This document shows, in pieces, positions 42,959 through 52,369 of a DNA stretch of 64,000 nt. Source of the DNA: Syntrophomonadaceae bacterium (lineage in GTDB: Bacteria; Bacillota; DSM-12270; Thermacetogeniales; Thermacetogeniaceae). A model generated the notes under the pieces. That model ran no database searches and was not told the DNA's origin. It was given only the letters and a program-made list of their open reading frames with translations. The stretch's first letter is position 1. Each line of letters opens with the position of its first letter. Made by a program: the position numbers and the translations under genes. Where the stretch lies: positions 1 through 64,000 of the forward strand of contig DULK01000074.1 in the NCBI GenBank assembly GCA_012840385.1, in the 5' to 3' direction.

Positions 42959-43261
42959 TTAAGCTCCCAACTCCTCCGGCAGCTTTAACGGAACGCTCTT
43001 GGCGTACAACACGTCCGGGCATATGTCGGCCCCGTTGGGCCAGACCACGGTGCCCGCCTCCGGGTCGGCTTTCACCTGCCGGAAAAAAGCGGGATCCTTC
43101 AACGGTTCGAACATCGGCCCCTCCAGGAAGGGCCGGAGATTGACCGCCCGGTACTCCCCAGTCTCGAATTCCAGTATCAAGTAATAAGGAGCAACCGGAT
43201 ACACGCTTCGAACCTCGTGGAGAATGCTTTCAACGCCTTCGCTAAACTGCATTTCAGACAC
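42959..43261 (-). CDS. DUF2442 domain protein
   Basis: A 100-residue protein with the DUF2442 core: SVYPVAPYYLILEFETGEYRAVNLRPFLEGPMFEPLKDPAFFRQVKADPEAGTVVWPNGADICPDVLY. The fold is small; these proteins are usually encoded beside a DUF4160 gene in toxin-antitoxin-like pairs of unknown activity. Here the DUF4160 partner lies directly upstream but is broken. Confidence 0.82.
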   Translation of the reverse strand: MSEMQFSEGVESILHEVRSVYPVAPYYLILEFETGEYRAVNLRPFLEGPMFEPLKDPAFFRQVKADPEAGTVVWPNGADICPDVLYAKSVPLKLPEELGA

Positions 43262-43262
43262 C

Positions 43263-43523
43263 TCACTTCGGGGCGGGAACCTTCAACAAGGGTTCCTTAC
43301 AGCACGCCCGCCGCCAGTTTTCCATTAGCGCATCCGCGTTTTCCTGCGCCCACGCCGCGATCCGGGGAGCTAGTCCCGGCGGCAGCTTTCCTCCTAAGAG
43401 CACACCGTCCGGCAGAGAAACGATAGCATGCGCCCCACGCCCGCGCACGTGGAAGTGTGGTGGCTGGTGGTCTCGTTAGTACATATAAACTTTGAGACCC
43501 CCAAAATCACATATGACTGGCAT
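43263..43523 (-). pseudogene. DUF4160 gene with in-frame stop
   Basis: ATG at 43523 begins MPVICDFGGLKVYMY, hits a TAA, and the same frame continues RDHQPPHFHVRGRGAHAIVS, LLGGKLPPGLAPRIAAWAQE to 43263. GLKxYMYxxDHxPPHFHVRG is the DUF4160 core. One nonsense codon at residue 16 is the only lesion. The GTG or ATG starts after the stop would give a 61-residue fragment without the core strand. Partner of the DUF2442 gene, with 1 nt between them. Confidence 0.75.
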
Positions 43524-43562
43524 CGCTTCTCGCCTCCATTTTACCGCCGGATGGCGGCCCGG

Positions 43563-43830
43563 TCAAACCACCGGGCGCACCTGGACGGCGAAGAGGCCTT
43601 TATCGAGGCGGCGGTACTTCGCTTCCACGGTTCCGCCGACGGCGGCGGCCAGCGCCTTGCCCGCTCCGTTCTTGGCGTAGAGGGCGACTTTCCCCTCCGG
43701 ACCTTCGACGTATGCCCGGATGGTGCCCTCGTTCCTGCCGGGACGGGCCTCCAGGACCTTCTTTTTTTGAAATTGGGAAACGCCTTGAAGATTGTATTTG
43801 TGGGTTCTTAGAACCAGACATGCATCATGG
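43563..43830 (-). pseudogene. Unrecognised small ORF lacking a start codon
   Basis: A minus-strand frame reads THKYNLQGVSQFQKKKVLEA, RPGRNEGTIRAYVEGPEGKV, ALYAKNGAGKALAAAVGGTV, EAKYRRLDKGLFAVQVRPVV and stops at 43563. It has normal composition and codon bias but no ATG/GTG/TTG start before the frame becomes AT-rich, so the 5' end is missing. Family unknown; the setting suggests plasmid-derived. Confidence 0.4.
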
Positions 43831-44013
43831 GAAATTGGGATTTTTAAATGGGACTCTATTTTTTAATGTTCCTTTAATTTTTATGACATATATTAGACGT
43901 GACTTCTCACCAATATACCTTTCCTCTGGAAGAATCAGCCGGTGTTCAAAGGGGTGATTCTCCGGCAATAATGCAAACCGGTATCAATAAATATTTTTAA
44001 GGAGTTGGTAGAA

Positions 44014-44652
44014 ATGTTGAAAAAAAGACTTATCTTTACGGTATTGGTTTTAACTCTGGTTGCCGTAACGGCAGGCTGCGGATCATCTCACAAATCTGTA
44101 CAGACAAAACATAGCAATGATCAGTCAGCGCCTATCCAGCAGTCCACGGCAGCAAACAAAGAACAGCCGTTGGCACCAGAGAAAAATCCTGTAGGTGATA
44201 TTCCAGATTCGCAGGTTTTCGTGAAATACATTTCTAATCAGGGTGGCTATGAATTAAAAGTCCCGGAAGGCTGGGCCCGCAAAATCAGAGGCAGTGATGC
44301 CAGTTTTACCGATAAATTCGATGGTATTGAGGTGAAGATCAGCCAGTCCGCTAAAGCGCCCAGCCCGGAAAGCGTCAAGGTTGATCAGGCGGCAACTTTG
44401 CAGAAAACCGGAAGGGCAGTGGAGATCAAATCGATCAGTGAGGTAACTCTCAATGGTGGTTCGGCAGTGCTGATCAAATTCAATTCAAACTCGGAACCGG
44501 AACAGGTTACCGGCAAGCAAGTCCGGCTGGATAACGAAGAATTTTTGTTCTATAAAAATGGAAAAATTGCGGCTCTAAGGCTCTGGGCACCGTTAGGAGC
44601 GGATAACGTCGACCAGTGGAAACTGATTTCAAATAGTTTCAGGTGGTTATAA
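44014..44652 (+). CDS. Lipoprotein of an ABC transporter operon
   Basis: A 212-residue lipoprotein: signal helix LIFTVLVLTLVAVTAGC, then a low-complexity linker and a C-terminal domain (YISNQGGYELKVPEGWARKIRGSDASFTDKFDGIEVKISQ) like PsbP/DUF-type outer domains, where GWxR...FTDKFDGI stands out. The ATG has AAGGAG at 9 nt. It is followed by an ATPase gene 1 nt later, so it is the extracellular component of the ABC system. Ligand unknown. Confidence 0.75.
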   Translation: MLKKRLIFTVLVLTLVAVTAGCGSSHKSVQTKHSNDQSAPIQQSTAANKEQPLAPEKNPVGDIPDSQVFVKYISNQGGYELKVPEGWARKIRGSDASFTDKFDGIEVKISQSAKAPSPESVKVDQAATLQKTGRAVEIKSISEVTLNGGSAVLIKFNSNSEPEQVTGKQVRLDNEEFLFYKNGKIAALRLWAPLGADNVDQWKLISNSFRWL

Positions 44653-44653
44653 C

Positions 44654-45319
44654 ATGCGGATTCTGGAAGCTATTGATCTTTATCGTTTTTACCATACTGG
44701 TGAGGAAGAGACCCTCGCCCTGCGCGGAGTCAGCATTCACGTTGATGAGGGAGAGATTGTGGCAGTGATGGGGCCCTCAGGAAGTGGCAAGTCGACCTTA
44801 TTGGCCTGCTTGGCCGGCCTTGATGAACCCGACGGCGGCTTTGTCAAATTGCTGGGTGAACGTCTTACCAGGCGGCCTGAAACTGAACGGGCTGCTGCGC
44901 GCGCTAAAAACATCGGGATCATGATGCAATCAGGCAACCTTTTCGACCACCTGACCGTGGCCGAAAACATCCGTTTGCAGATGCAACTGGCCAAACGGTG
45001 TGACGAGCAGCGCCTATCGGAATTGCTTGACTTGGTTGGATTGCGTGCATACCGGGCGGCCAGGCCTGTCCAGCTTTCAGGAGGAGAGGCGGCACGGGTA
45101 GCGCTGGCAGTAGCCCTGGCCAACGAACCGAAGCTATTGCTGGCCGACGAACCCACAGGTGAAGTAGATGCCGAAACGGAGCAAATGATCATCAATCTTT
45201 TAAAGAACTTTAGAGATAATGGCGGGGCAGCTATTCTTGCTACCCACAGCGAGATCCTGGCCAGTTGTGCTAACCGGTTGGTCAGGTTGCTCGACGGGAG
45301 GGTGATAGAAGATGAGTGA
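44654..45319 (+). CDS. ABC transporter ATP-binding protein (MacB/LolD type), first
   Basis: A 221-residue ATPase of the MacB/LolD/FtsE group: Walker [25 protein letters not shown]-loop MMQSGNLFDHLTV, signature LSGGEAARVALAVAL, Walker B LLADEPTGEVDAET, H-loop ATHSEI. Signature residues EAAR replace the usual EQQR. It overlaps the next ATPase gene by 8 nt. Two different ATPases with one permease is unusual and suggests a heterodimeric motor. Confidence 0.88.
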   Translation: MRILEAIDLYRFYHTGEEETLALRGVSIHVDEGEIVAVMGPSGSGKSTLLACLAGLDEPDGGFVKLLGERLTRRPETERAAARAKNIGIMMQSGNLFDHLTVAENIRLQMQLAKRCDEQRLSELLDLVGLRAYRAARPVQLSGGEAARVALAVALANEPKLLLADEPTGEVDAETEQMIINLLKNFRDNGGAAILATHSEILASCANRLVRLLDGRVIEDE

Positions 45320-45968
45320 ACCGCTGGTGGTTACCGCGCACCTGAGCAAACTTTATAACCGGGGTTCCAGCAGCGTGAAAGCACTGGTTGACGCAACCTG
45401 TACCATATCACCCGGTGCCCGCATAGCGATCGTGGGACCGTCAGGCAGCGGTAAATCGACTTTGTTGCATCTCCTGGCCGGACTGGATACACCGACCTGC
45501 GGGGAGATATCCTGGCCTGCCCTGGGATTACGGGAGACACTGCTTCCCGGCAAAATCGGCTATGTCTTTCAATCCCCGAGTCTGCTCGCTCCTTTAACAG
45601 TTCTGGAAAACGTCGAATTGCCCCTGTTGCTGACAGGTACACCTCCTGAAGAGGCACGCCGGGCCGCCCTGGAAATACTGCTTCGAATGGATCTTATTAA
45701 CCTGTCTGACAAGTTGCCTGATGAGCTTTCCGGCGGACAATGCCAGAGGATAGCGGTGGCAAGAGCTCTTATCACCCGTCCTGCCCTGATCCTGGCTGAT
45801 GAACCCACCGGGCAGCTAGATCATCCCACAGCCTGGCACTTTTTTAACATCTTGCTGGATATGATTGAAGGCACAGCCACGGCACTGGTTATATCAACCC
45901 ACGATCAAGTCGTTGCCCGGCGTATGCAGGAGATCTGGTCTATGAAACACGGGATACTGGAGGTATAA
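45312..45968 (+). CDS. ABC transporter ATP-binding protein (MacB/LolD type), second
   Basis: A 218-residue ATPase: Walker [25 protein letters not shown]-loop VFQSPSLLAPLTV, signature LSGGQCQRIAVARAL, Walker B LILADEPTGQLDHPT, H-loop ISTHDQ. Same subfamily as its upstream neighbour but clearly different in sequence. Four nt separate it from the permease gene. Confidence 0.9.
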   Translation: MSEPLVVTAHLSKLYNRGSSSVKALVDATCTISPGARIAIVGPSGSGKSTLLHLLAGLDTPTCGEISWPALGLRETLLPGKIGYVFQSPSLLAPLTVLENVELPLLLTGTPPEEARRAALEILLRMDLINLSDKLPDELSGGQCQRIAVARALITRPALILADEPTGQLDHPTAWHFFNILLDMIEGTATALVISTHDQVVARRMQEIWSMKHGILEV

Positions 45969-45971
45969 TCT

Positions 45972-48629
45972 ATGTTATATTTTTCATGGCTAAAAGGGGT
46001 CCTGACCCACAAGAAAGGTCGCCTGGCAGGCTCCATTCTGGGGGTGGGCCTGACCGTGGCCTTGTTGGCCTCGCTGGGATCATTCATCTTCTCCAGCGCC
46101 GCATCGATGACCAGACAGGCTATAAAAGAAATACCCGTGGACTGGCAAGTCCAGCTTGTACCTGGCACAGACGAAAAGATCGTGGAAAATGCGTTGGCAA
46201 AAACCACATCCTATAAGGCGCTGGAGCAGGTCGGTTACGCGGAAGTCGCCGGTTTATCGGCAACCACCGGAGCAAGCACACAGGTAACCGGGCCCGGCAA
46301 GGTACTAGGTATCAGCGACCGGTATCAAAGAGTTTTTCCAGGTGAAGTCCGGCTGCTGCTCGGTTCCAAAGAGGGGGTTCTGATAGCACAACAGACTGCG
46401 GCCAACCTGCATGCCACAGTCGGTGATACTGTTACGATCCGCCGGGTTGGCTTGCCACCGGTGATGTTGAAAATTGATGGAGTTGTCGATCTCCCCTATG
46501 CCGATTCCCTTTTCCAGGCAGTGGGTGTTCCTCCCAGCTCCGCACCCCAGGCACCGCCGGATAATGTACTATTAATCCCGTCAACCCAGTGGCATCAGAT
46601 CTTCGATCCACAGGCCGCAGTTCGACCGGACTCGGTTCGTATGCAATTACACGTGAGGCTGAAACACGACTTTTCTTCAGACCCGGTGGTAGCCTATAGA
46701 GAAGTCCAGCAACTGGCCAACAACTTTGAAGCACGTATAGCGGGCAGCGGCTCAGTAGGAAATAATCTTGCCGCCCGTTTGGGAGGGGTACGGGAGGATG
46801 CCTTGTACGCCAAAGTGCTTTTCTTATTCCTGGGGCTACCCGGGGCAATCATGGCAATCTTGCTCACGCTGCAGGTTGCAGCCTCCGGCGGCAGAAAACG
46901 CCGGCAGGAACAGGCATTACTAAGGATCCGGGGTGCTTCCTTACAGCAGATCCTGGGTCTGGAATCTACCGAAGCCATGATCTCCGGCATCGGTGGAGTG
47001 TTGCTGGGCCTGCTGCTGGCCTCGCTCTCCCACCAGCTCATTGCACCCGGTTTCTTTTTAACCGGGATGGATAGCCTGGTCCGGGTAGCCGGACCATCTA
47101 TAGTGGGGCTGGTATTGGCTATTGTGGCTGTTATTTACCCCGCATGGGTGCAGGCTCGCAATAATACCGTCATGTCAATGCGAACGACTGTGAATCGCAA
47201 CGGAAAATCTCTGAGTGAAAGGATCTATCTCGATGTAATCCTATTATTGATTGCTGCAGCGGTTTTCTGGCGTACTGCCAGCACCGGCTATCAGCTGGTG
47301 CTGACACCGGAAGGAGTGGTCGATACCTCTGTACACTACGAAGCCTTTCTGGCACCTTTGTGTCTATGGATCGGCGGTGTCCTGCTGTGCAGGCGCATCT
47401 CAATTTTCTTGCTCGATCGAGGCCGTTTAGTGCTTGGTAAAATGCTGTCTCCTATTGCCGGAAAGTTGTCAGAAGCGGTTGCCGCCTCGTTATCCAGGCA
47501 AAAGAAGACGGTGGCCCGGGGCGTGCTGTTGGTAGTTTTGGCCATCTCATTTGCGGTTTCTACCGCAGTTTTTAATGCCACCTATCAAGCTCAATCCCAT
47601 GTAGATGCCCAGTTGACCAATGGTGCTGACGTTACCATCGCCGGCCCCCAGTTTTCCACGCCCAACAGCAAACTGACAGAGCTTAAGGCTATACCAGGGG
47701 TACTTAATGTTCAGGCTATGCAGCACCGCTACGCCTATGTCGGTAATGATCTGCAGGATCTGTACGGCATCGATCCCGTCAGGATTGGCGAGGCCACCAG
47801 CCTGTCAGATGCTTACTTCGCTAACGGCAATGCCAGAGAAGCGCTTGGGGCTTTAAGTAAACAACCGGACGGGGTTCTGGTTTCCGAGGAAACTGTAAGG
47901 GACTTTCAGTTGGTGCCCGGCGACAGGTTGAATTTGCGTTTACAGGACGCCAGGAACCACCAGTATCACATCATTCCTTTCAGATTTATCGGCGTAGTTC
48001 GCGAGTTTCCCACTGCTCCCAAGGATTCGTTTCTGGTCGCCAATGCCAGTTATATCGCCAGGGTGACCGGTACTGATGCCCGGGAGATCGTCCTGATCAA
48101 AACCGCAGGGGACTCATCCAGGGTAGCCGCCATTGTCCGCAAGGTTGTAGATAACATGGCAGGAGTTAAGGTTACAGATCTACAATCAACTCAGAAACTC
48201 GTCGGTTCCAGCCTGTCAGCGGTGGATTTAAGCGGGCTAACAGCTATTGAATTGGTCTTCGCAGTTCTGATGGTAGCCGGTTCCACCGGTCTGATTCTTG
48301 CCCTGGGACTGGCTGACCGGAGGCGCACTTTTGCCATTCTGGCGGCCCTGGGGGCCAAAAGCTATCAACTCGGGGCCTTTATCTGGAGCGAGGGTTTGTT
48401 AATCCTGTTTGGAGGCGGGCTGATCGGAACAATACTCGGATTTGGAATTGCTCAGATGCTGGTAAAGCTGTTAACCGGAGTGTTCGATCCCCCTCCGGAG
48501 GTGCTGGCCATACCCTGGGGTTACTTATTCATGCTGGGCTTAACGGCAGTTGCGGCCACGGTCGTGGTCATTGAAGTGTCAAAGCGTTTGACCTGCAGAC
48601 ACGCTCTGGATGAGTTAAGGAGCTTATAA
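45972..48629 (+). CDS. FtsX-like ABC permease, fused double-domain type
   Basis: An 885-residue permease with the type VII (MacB-like) layout repeated: N-terminal helix (GSILGVGLTVALLASLGSFIF), a large extracellular domain (about 60-270), three helices near 275-390 with GGRKRRQEQALLRIRGAS between them, further helices near 410-530, a second extracellular domain (about 540-745), and a final three-helix FtsX domain (about 755-880, GLADRRRTFAILAALGAKS). Such permeases move lipids, peptides or signals rather than importing nutrients. Last gene of the four-gene operon. Confidence 0.88.
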   Translation: MLYFSWLKGVLTHKKGRLAGSILGVGLTVALLASLGSFIFSSAASMTRQAIKEIPVDWQVQLVPGTDEKIVENALAKTTSYKALEQVGYAEVAGLSATTGASTQVTGPGKVLGISDRYQRVFPGEVRLLLGSKEGVLIAQQTAANLHATVGDTVTIRRVGLPPVMLKIDGVVDLPYADSLFQAVGVPPSSAPQAPPDNVLLIPSTQWHQIFDPQAAVRPDSVRMQLHVRLKHDFSSDPVVAYREVQQLANNFEARIAGSGSVGNNLAARLGGVREDALYAKVLFLFLGLPGAIMAILLTLQVAASGGRKRRQEQALLRIRGASLQQILGLESTEAMISGIGGVLLGLLLASLSHQLIAPGFFLTGMDSLVRVAGPSIVGLVLAIVAVIYPAWVQARNNTVMSMRTTVNRNGKSLSERIYLDVILLLIAAAVFWRTASTGYQLVLTPEGVVDTSVHYEAFLAPLCLWIGGVLLCRRISIFLLDRGRLVLGKMLSPIAGKLSEAVAASLSRQKKTVARGVLLVVLAISFAVSTAVFNATYQAQSHVDAQLTNGADVTIAGPQFSTPNSKLTELKAIPGVLNVQAMQHRYAYVGNDLQDLYGIDPVRIGEATSLSDAYFANGNAREALGALSKQPDGVLVSEETVRDFQLVPGDRLNLRLQDARNHQYHIIPFRFIGVVREFPTAPKDSFLVANASYIARVTGTDAREIVLIKTAGDSSRVAAIVRKVVDNMAGVKVTDLQSTQKLVGSSLSAVDLSGLTAIELVFAVLMVAGSTGLILALGLADRRRTFAILAALGAKSYQLGAFIWSEGLLILFGGGLIGTILGFGIAQMLVKLLTGVFDPPPEVLAIPWGYLFMLGLTAVAATVVVIEVSKRLTCRHALDELRSL

Positions 48630-48732
48630 TGAAACAGCTTCCTCCCCGTCCTGACATATTCATTTGTATCTTGCTGCTTAAATATTTCTAAAGATAATGT
48701 TCGATTGTGCTTTTTTGGAGGGGACAAGGTAA

Positions 48733-49101
48733 ATGAGTATAATTAATTTCATCCTTCATTTGGATAAATATCTGAACCTGGTTATACAAAATTACGGATT
48801 GATAACCTACTTGATTCTTTTCACGATACTATTTTGCGAAACAGGACTGGTTGTTACTCCTTTTCTCCCAGGGGATTCTCTTTTATTTACCGCAGGAGCG
48901 CTCTCTTCGCTGGGCTCGCTTAATATAGCAATATTGTTTGCAATCTTTGCCACTGCGGCAGTGGTCGGGGATACGGTCAATTATTTTATCGGCAAGTCAG
49001 CTGGAAACGAGGTTCTTAAAAGGGATGATATTAAGTTAATCAAGAAAGAACATCTGAACCATTCTGATAGGCACTATCAATGGGGATTTTACGCAATATA
49101 A
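48733..49101 (+). pseudogene. DedA-family membrane protein, truncated
   Basis: A 122-codon frame that begins as a normal DedA protein (LITYLILFTILFCETGLVVTPFLPGDSLLFTAGALSSLGSLNI, then GDTVNYFIGKSAG) and is lost after KKEHLNHSDRHYQ, where DedA proteins would have a further 80-90 residues with the second half of the fold. The sequence after it (49080-49170) reads, in another frame, YKTFNYPYPVASITVSYDGK and a stop, a fragment of something else. DedA proteins translocate undecaprenyl phosphate; this copy should be inactive. Neighbour of uppP. Confidence 0.75.
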
Positions 49102-49283
49102 AACCTTCAACTACCCCTATCCGGTGGCTTCGATAACTGTCAGTTATGATGGCAAGCTGCGGCTAGCCTAATTTAGAAGCCGCTTGGGTGTTGGGTCGAT
49201 GCCGTTGCAGTTAGCCACACCAACCTGAGCGATTATTAGCTTATCCAATAGAAAGCATGATGAATAAGAAAAGGAGATAAGAC

Positions 49284-50066
49284 ATGAGTATAATTCAAGC
49301 AATAGTATACGGGGTTGTTCAAGGAATCGGGGAGTTCCTTCCAATATCGAGTACTGCACACATAGTATTGGTTCCATGGCTATTAGGCTGGAAGGATCCA
49401 GGTGTGGTTTTCGATGTGGCTCTGCATTTGGGAACAGCCTCAGCTGTTATATTATTCTTTTTGAAAGACTGGATGCGGCTGATAAGTGCTGGATTTTCTA
49501 GGCCCAGGTCGACTGATGGCAAATTATTCTGGTTTATTGTTTTGGCAACAATACCTGGAGGAATAGCCGGTGTAATGCTGGACAAGTATATGGAGAACTT
49601 TAGAAACCCAGCTTTGATTGGAGTTATGCTTATTGCCATGGGTATAGTTTTGTATCTGGCGGATAAAATGGGAAATAACGAGATCGAGATAGAATACATA
49701 GGCCTTTCTAGAAGCATTGTGATAGGAATTTCCCAAGCCTTTGCCATAATTCCAGGGGTATCACGTTCGGGAGTAACAATGTCAACAGGACGCATGTTAG
49801 GAATAACACGTGAAAGTATTGCCAGATTTACATTTTTAATGTCGGCTCCCATAATCTTAGCGGATGGGCTATACCATGCAAAGGGGATTGTAGGTGTTCC
49901 TGTTGATAAGATTCCGTTCCTCGTGGCCGTCTTGACCTCTGCTATAGTAGGAGCCCTTAGCATTAAATTTTTGTTAGATTACTTGAAACGCAAAAGTTTT
50001 GGAGTATTCGCCGTATACCGCTTTATCGTGGGAGCACTTGTTATTGCAGTTTACTTTTTAAGGTAA
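49284..50066 (+). CDS. uppP: Undecaprenyl-diphosphate phosphatase (UppP/BacA)
   Basis: A 260-residue integral membrane phosphatase that recycles undecaprenyl pyrophosphate and gives bacitracin resistance. Motifs: VYGVVQGIGEFLPISSTAH (the E-rich first motif with GEFLPISSTAH, about 9-27) and IGISQAFAIIPGVSRSGVTMSTG (about 148-170, the PGVSRSG phosphatase loop). Eight helices. ATG after AAGGAG. The gene is AT-rich relative to the host. With the DedA fragment it forms a lipid-carrier recycling theme. Confidence 0.93.
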   Translation: MSIIQAIVYGVVQGIGEFLPISSTAHIVLVPWLLGWKDPGVVFDVALHLGTASAVILFFLKDWMRLISAGFSRPRSTDGKLFWFIVLATIPGGIAGVMLDKYMENFRNPALIGVMLIAMGIVLYLADKMGNNEIEIEYIGLSRSIVIGISQAFAIIPGVSRSGVTMSTGRMLGITRESIARFTFLMSAPIILADGLYHAKGIVGVPVDKIPFLVAVLTSAIVGALSIKFLLDYLKRKSFGVFAVYRFIVGALVIAVYFLR

Positions 50067-50272
50067 CAGCAGGATGCAGGTTGATGTAACCTTGGGTATT
50101 TTTGGCGTATTTTAATAGACTTTTTCAAGCAGAGTTTTTGGACGTATAGCATTGAGCGGAAGGATGATTCGGTTAACTCTATTGTTGTGATTTTTCACAT
50201 TAAATCCTCCAGAACGGGGAGGAGCTTGATATTATAGATTCAAAAGAAAGCAATGATGAGAGGTAACCAACC

Positions 50273-50953
50273 TTGAGGATTCTTATCGTCGAAGACGAAA
50301 TTGATCTTGCCCAAACCCTGGCCCGTTGTCTCAGTGAAGAGGGATATGTAACCGATATTGCAGATAACGGTGAAGAGGGGCTGATACTTGCCGAATCAGA
50401 CATGTATGACTTGATAATCCTCGACTTAATGCTGCCTCGCCTGGATGGGATGGAAATTATCCGCCGACTCAGAGATCGGCGCATTAAGACGGCGGTTCTG
50501 GTGCTCACCGCCCGTGACACATTAACCGATAAGGTTAAAGGGCTGGATGCCGGCGCCGATGATTATCTTACAAAACCCTTTGCTCTGGCTGAACTGCTTG
50601 CCCGCGTCAGGGCGCTACTGCGCCGGGAGGGTCAGGAAAAGAGCAACATCCTGCAGGTCGAGGATTTGGTCATGGATACCCTCACCCACCGGGTATACCG
50701 CGGCGACAGGGAAATCAGTTTGACCAGCAAGGAATACGCTTTGCTGGAATACCTGATTCGCAATCAAAACAGAGTTTTAAGCCGCACCCAGATAGCTGAA
50801 CACGTCTGGAATGATGACCTGAATATCATGTCAAATATAGTAGACGTCTATATCCGTTACCTTAGGCGCAAAGTCGATGATGATTTCGAACCCAAGCTGA
50901 TCTGCACCATACGTGGAAGCGGATATTGTTTACGTAGCCCGGCCAAGCAGTAA
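50273..50953 (+). CDS. OmpR-family response regulator
   Basis: A 226-residue two-domain regulator with TTG start after GAGAGG. Receiver: ILIVEDEIDLAQTLARCL with acidic pair E8/D9-type site, phosphorylated Asp in DLIILDLMLPRLDG, Thr/Lys switch in VLTARD and DDYLTKPF. Winged helix: VYRGDREISLTSKEYALLEYLIRN, RVLSRTQIAEHVWNDDLNIMSNIVDVYIRYLRRKVDD. It is the closest relative in this window of the broken winged helix at 8278-8682. Paired with the kinase 30 bp downstream. Confidence 0.93.
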   Translation: MRILIVEDEIDLAQTLARCLSEEGYVTDIADNGEEGLILAESDMYDLIILDLMLPRLDGMEIIRRLRDRRIKTAVLVLTARDTLTDKVKGLDAGADDYLTKPFALAELLARVRALLRREGQEKSNILQVEDLVMDTLTHRVYRGDREISLTSKEYALLEYLIRNQNRVLSRTQIAEHVWNDDLNIMSNIVDVYIRYLRRKVDDDFEPKLICTIRGSGYCLRSPAKQ

Positions 50954-50983
50954 TATTGAAAAGAAACGGCAGGTGGCCTGGGT

Positions 50984-52369
50984 TTGTGGCACAAATTAAC
51001 GACATGCTCTAAGAATATATCCCTTCGCTGGCAGTTGACGGTCTGGTATGTTGTACTTATGGCATTTACGCTGGCTGTCTTCAGTACCTTCATTTATTGT
51101 AACTTTTCCCTCAGCCTGCGGCACGAACTGGATACGCTATTGTTCTTCCAGGGAGAACAGATACTGAGCAGTGTAGAAGCTGAAAACGGCAATCTTCGCG
51201 TGGAACCTGACCTGCCTATTTTACCGGGAACCTATTTCAGTCTCTTTGATGCCACGGGCAAAATCGTGGATACGAATATGCCGGCTGCATTAGCTGCAGA
51301 TTTACCGGTTAAAAACTTTGTAGTAAATCAACCTGAAACCGTCAAGGCGCAAAACAACGAATGGCGGGTATTGCTGGTTGCGAAAAGGGGCGAATCCCAT
51401 GCCAGGCTTGAGATTGTCCGTTCTCGGGAAGAAATCGAGCGGCCGCTGAAGCGTTTGTTGGTATTACTTCTCATAACCCTCCCCCTGTCGCTGGTTGTTG
51501 CAGCAGGAGGTGGAATTTTTTTAGCCAGGCGTGCTTTAAATCCTATCGACCAGATTGTCGCAAAAGCCAGGCACATCAGCGCAACCGACTTAAGCCAGCG
51601 TCTTGGTCTTCCCCATAGCAACGACGAAATCGGGCGTCTAGTGACCACCTTGGATGACATGTTGGACCGTCTGAACCGGGCATTTCAACGCCAGCAACAG
51701 TTTACCGCCGACGCCTCGCACGAGCTCCGGACCCCCCTGACCGTTATCCGCAGCCAGGCTGAGACAGCTCTTAACAAGGAGCATACCCCGGAAGAGTATC
51801 GGCAAACCCTGAGGATCATCTGTAAACAAACCGAATGGATGGGAGATCTCGTCGCCAAGCTATTGATTCTGGCACGCGGGGATAGCGGCCGGGAACAGTT
51901 GGTACTGGAACCGGTAAATCTGGCCGACCTGGTTGAGGGGGTCACTGAAGAATTTCAGGCAACAGCCGCAGCCAAGGGGATAACGCTAACGGCACATGTT
52001 AAAGATGCCGTTTCGATCTGGGGTGACCAGACCTGGTTAACACAACTTCTGGCCAATCTTGTTGAAAATGCTATCAAGTTTACCAGGAAAGGGAGAATCG
52101 ATGTCGGATTGAAAATAAAGAATAAATGGGCACTCCTCTGGGTTAGTGATACAGGAGTAGGGATACCTCCCGAGCATTTGAATCACATTTTCGAGCGCTT
52201 CTATCGAGTTGACAAGTCGCGTTCCCGCGCTGAAGGAGGTTTCGGCCTGGGACTTTCCATCTGTGAGTGGGTGGTACGTTCACATGGTGGCAAGATAAAA
52301 GTTGAGAGCCAGGTGGGCCGGGGAACGACATTTAAAGTGTGGTTGCCCATTCACGCAGAGGAACGGTGA
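50984..52369 (+). CDS. Two-component sensor histidine kinase
   Basis: A 461-residue kinase with two membrane helices (about 17-38 and 158-182) around an extracytoplasmic sensor of about 120 residues, HAMP domain (about 183-235: RRALNPIDQIVAKARHIS), HisKA with DASHELRTPLTVIRSQAE (phosphorylated His), and HATPase_c (NLVENAIKFTRKG; DTGVGIPPEHLNHIFERFYR; GGFGLGLSICEWVV). TTG start with a weak GGCAGG. CusS/BaeS-like architecture. It closes the plus-strand cargo of element 1; the likely output is the UppP/ABC envelope genes upstream. Confidence 0.92.
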   Translation: MWHKLTTCSKNISLRWQLTVWYVVLMAFTLAVFSTFIYCNFSLSLRHELDTLLFFQGEQILSSVEAENGNLRVEPDLPILPGTYFSLFDATGKIVDTNMPAALAADLPVKNFVVNQPETVKAQNNEWRVLLVAKRGESHARLEIVRSREEIERPLKRLLVLLLITLPLSLVVAAGGGIFLARRALNPIDQIVAKARHISATDLSQRLGLPHSNDEIGRLVTTLDDMLDRLNRAFQRQQQFTADASHELRTPLTVIRSQAETALNKEHTPEEYRQTLRIICKQTEWMGDLVAKLLILARGDSGREQLVLEPVNLADLVEGVTEEFQATAAAKGITLTAHVKDAVSIWGDQTWLTQLLANLVENAIKFTRKGRIDVGLKIKNKWALLWVSDTGVGIPPEHLNHIFERFYRVDKSRSRAEGGFGLGLSICEWVVRSHGGKIKVESQVGRGTTFKVWLPIHAEER

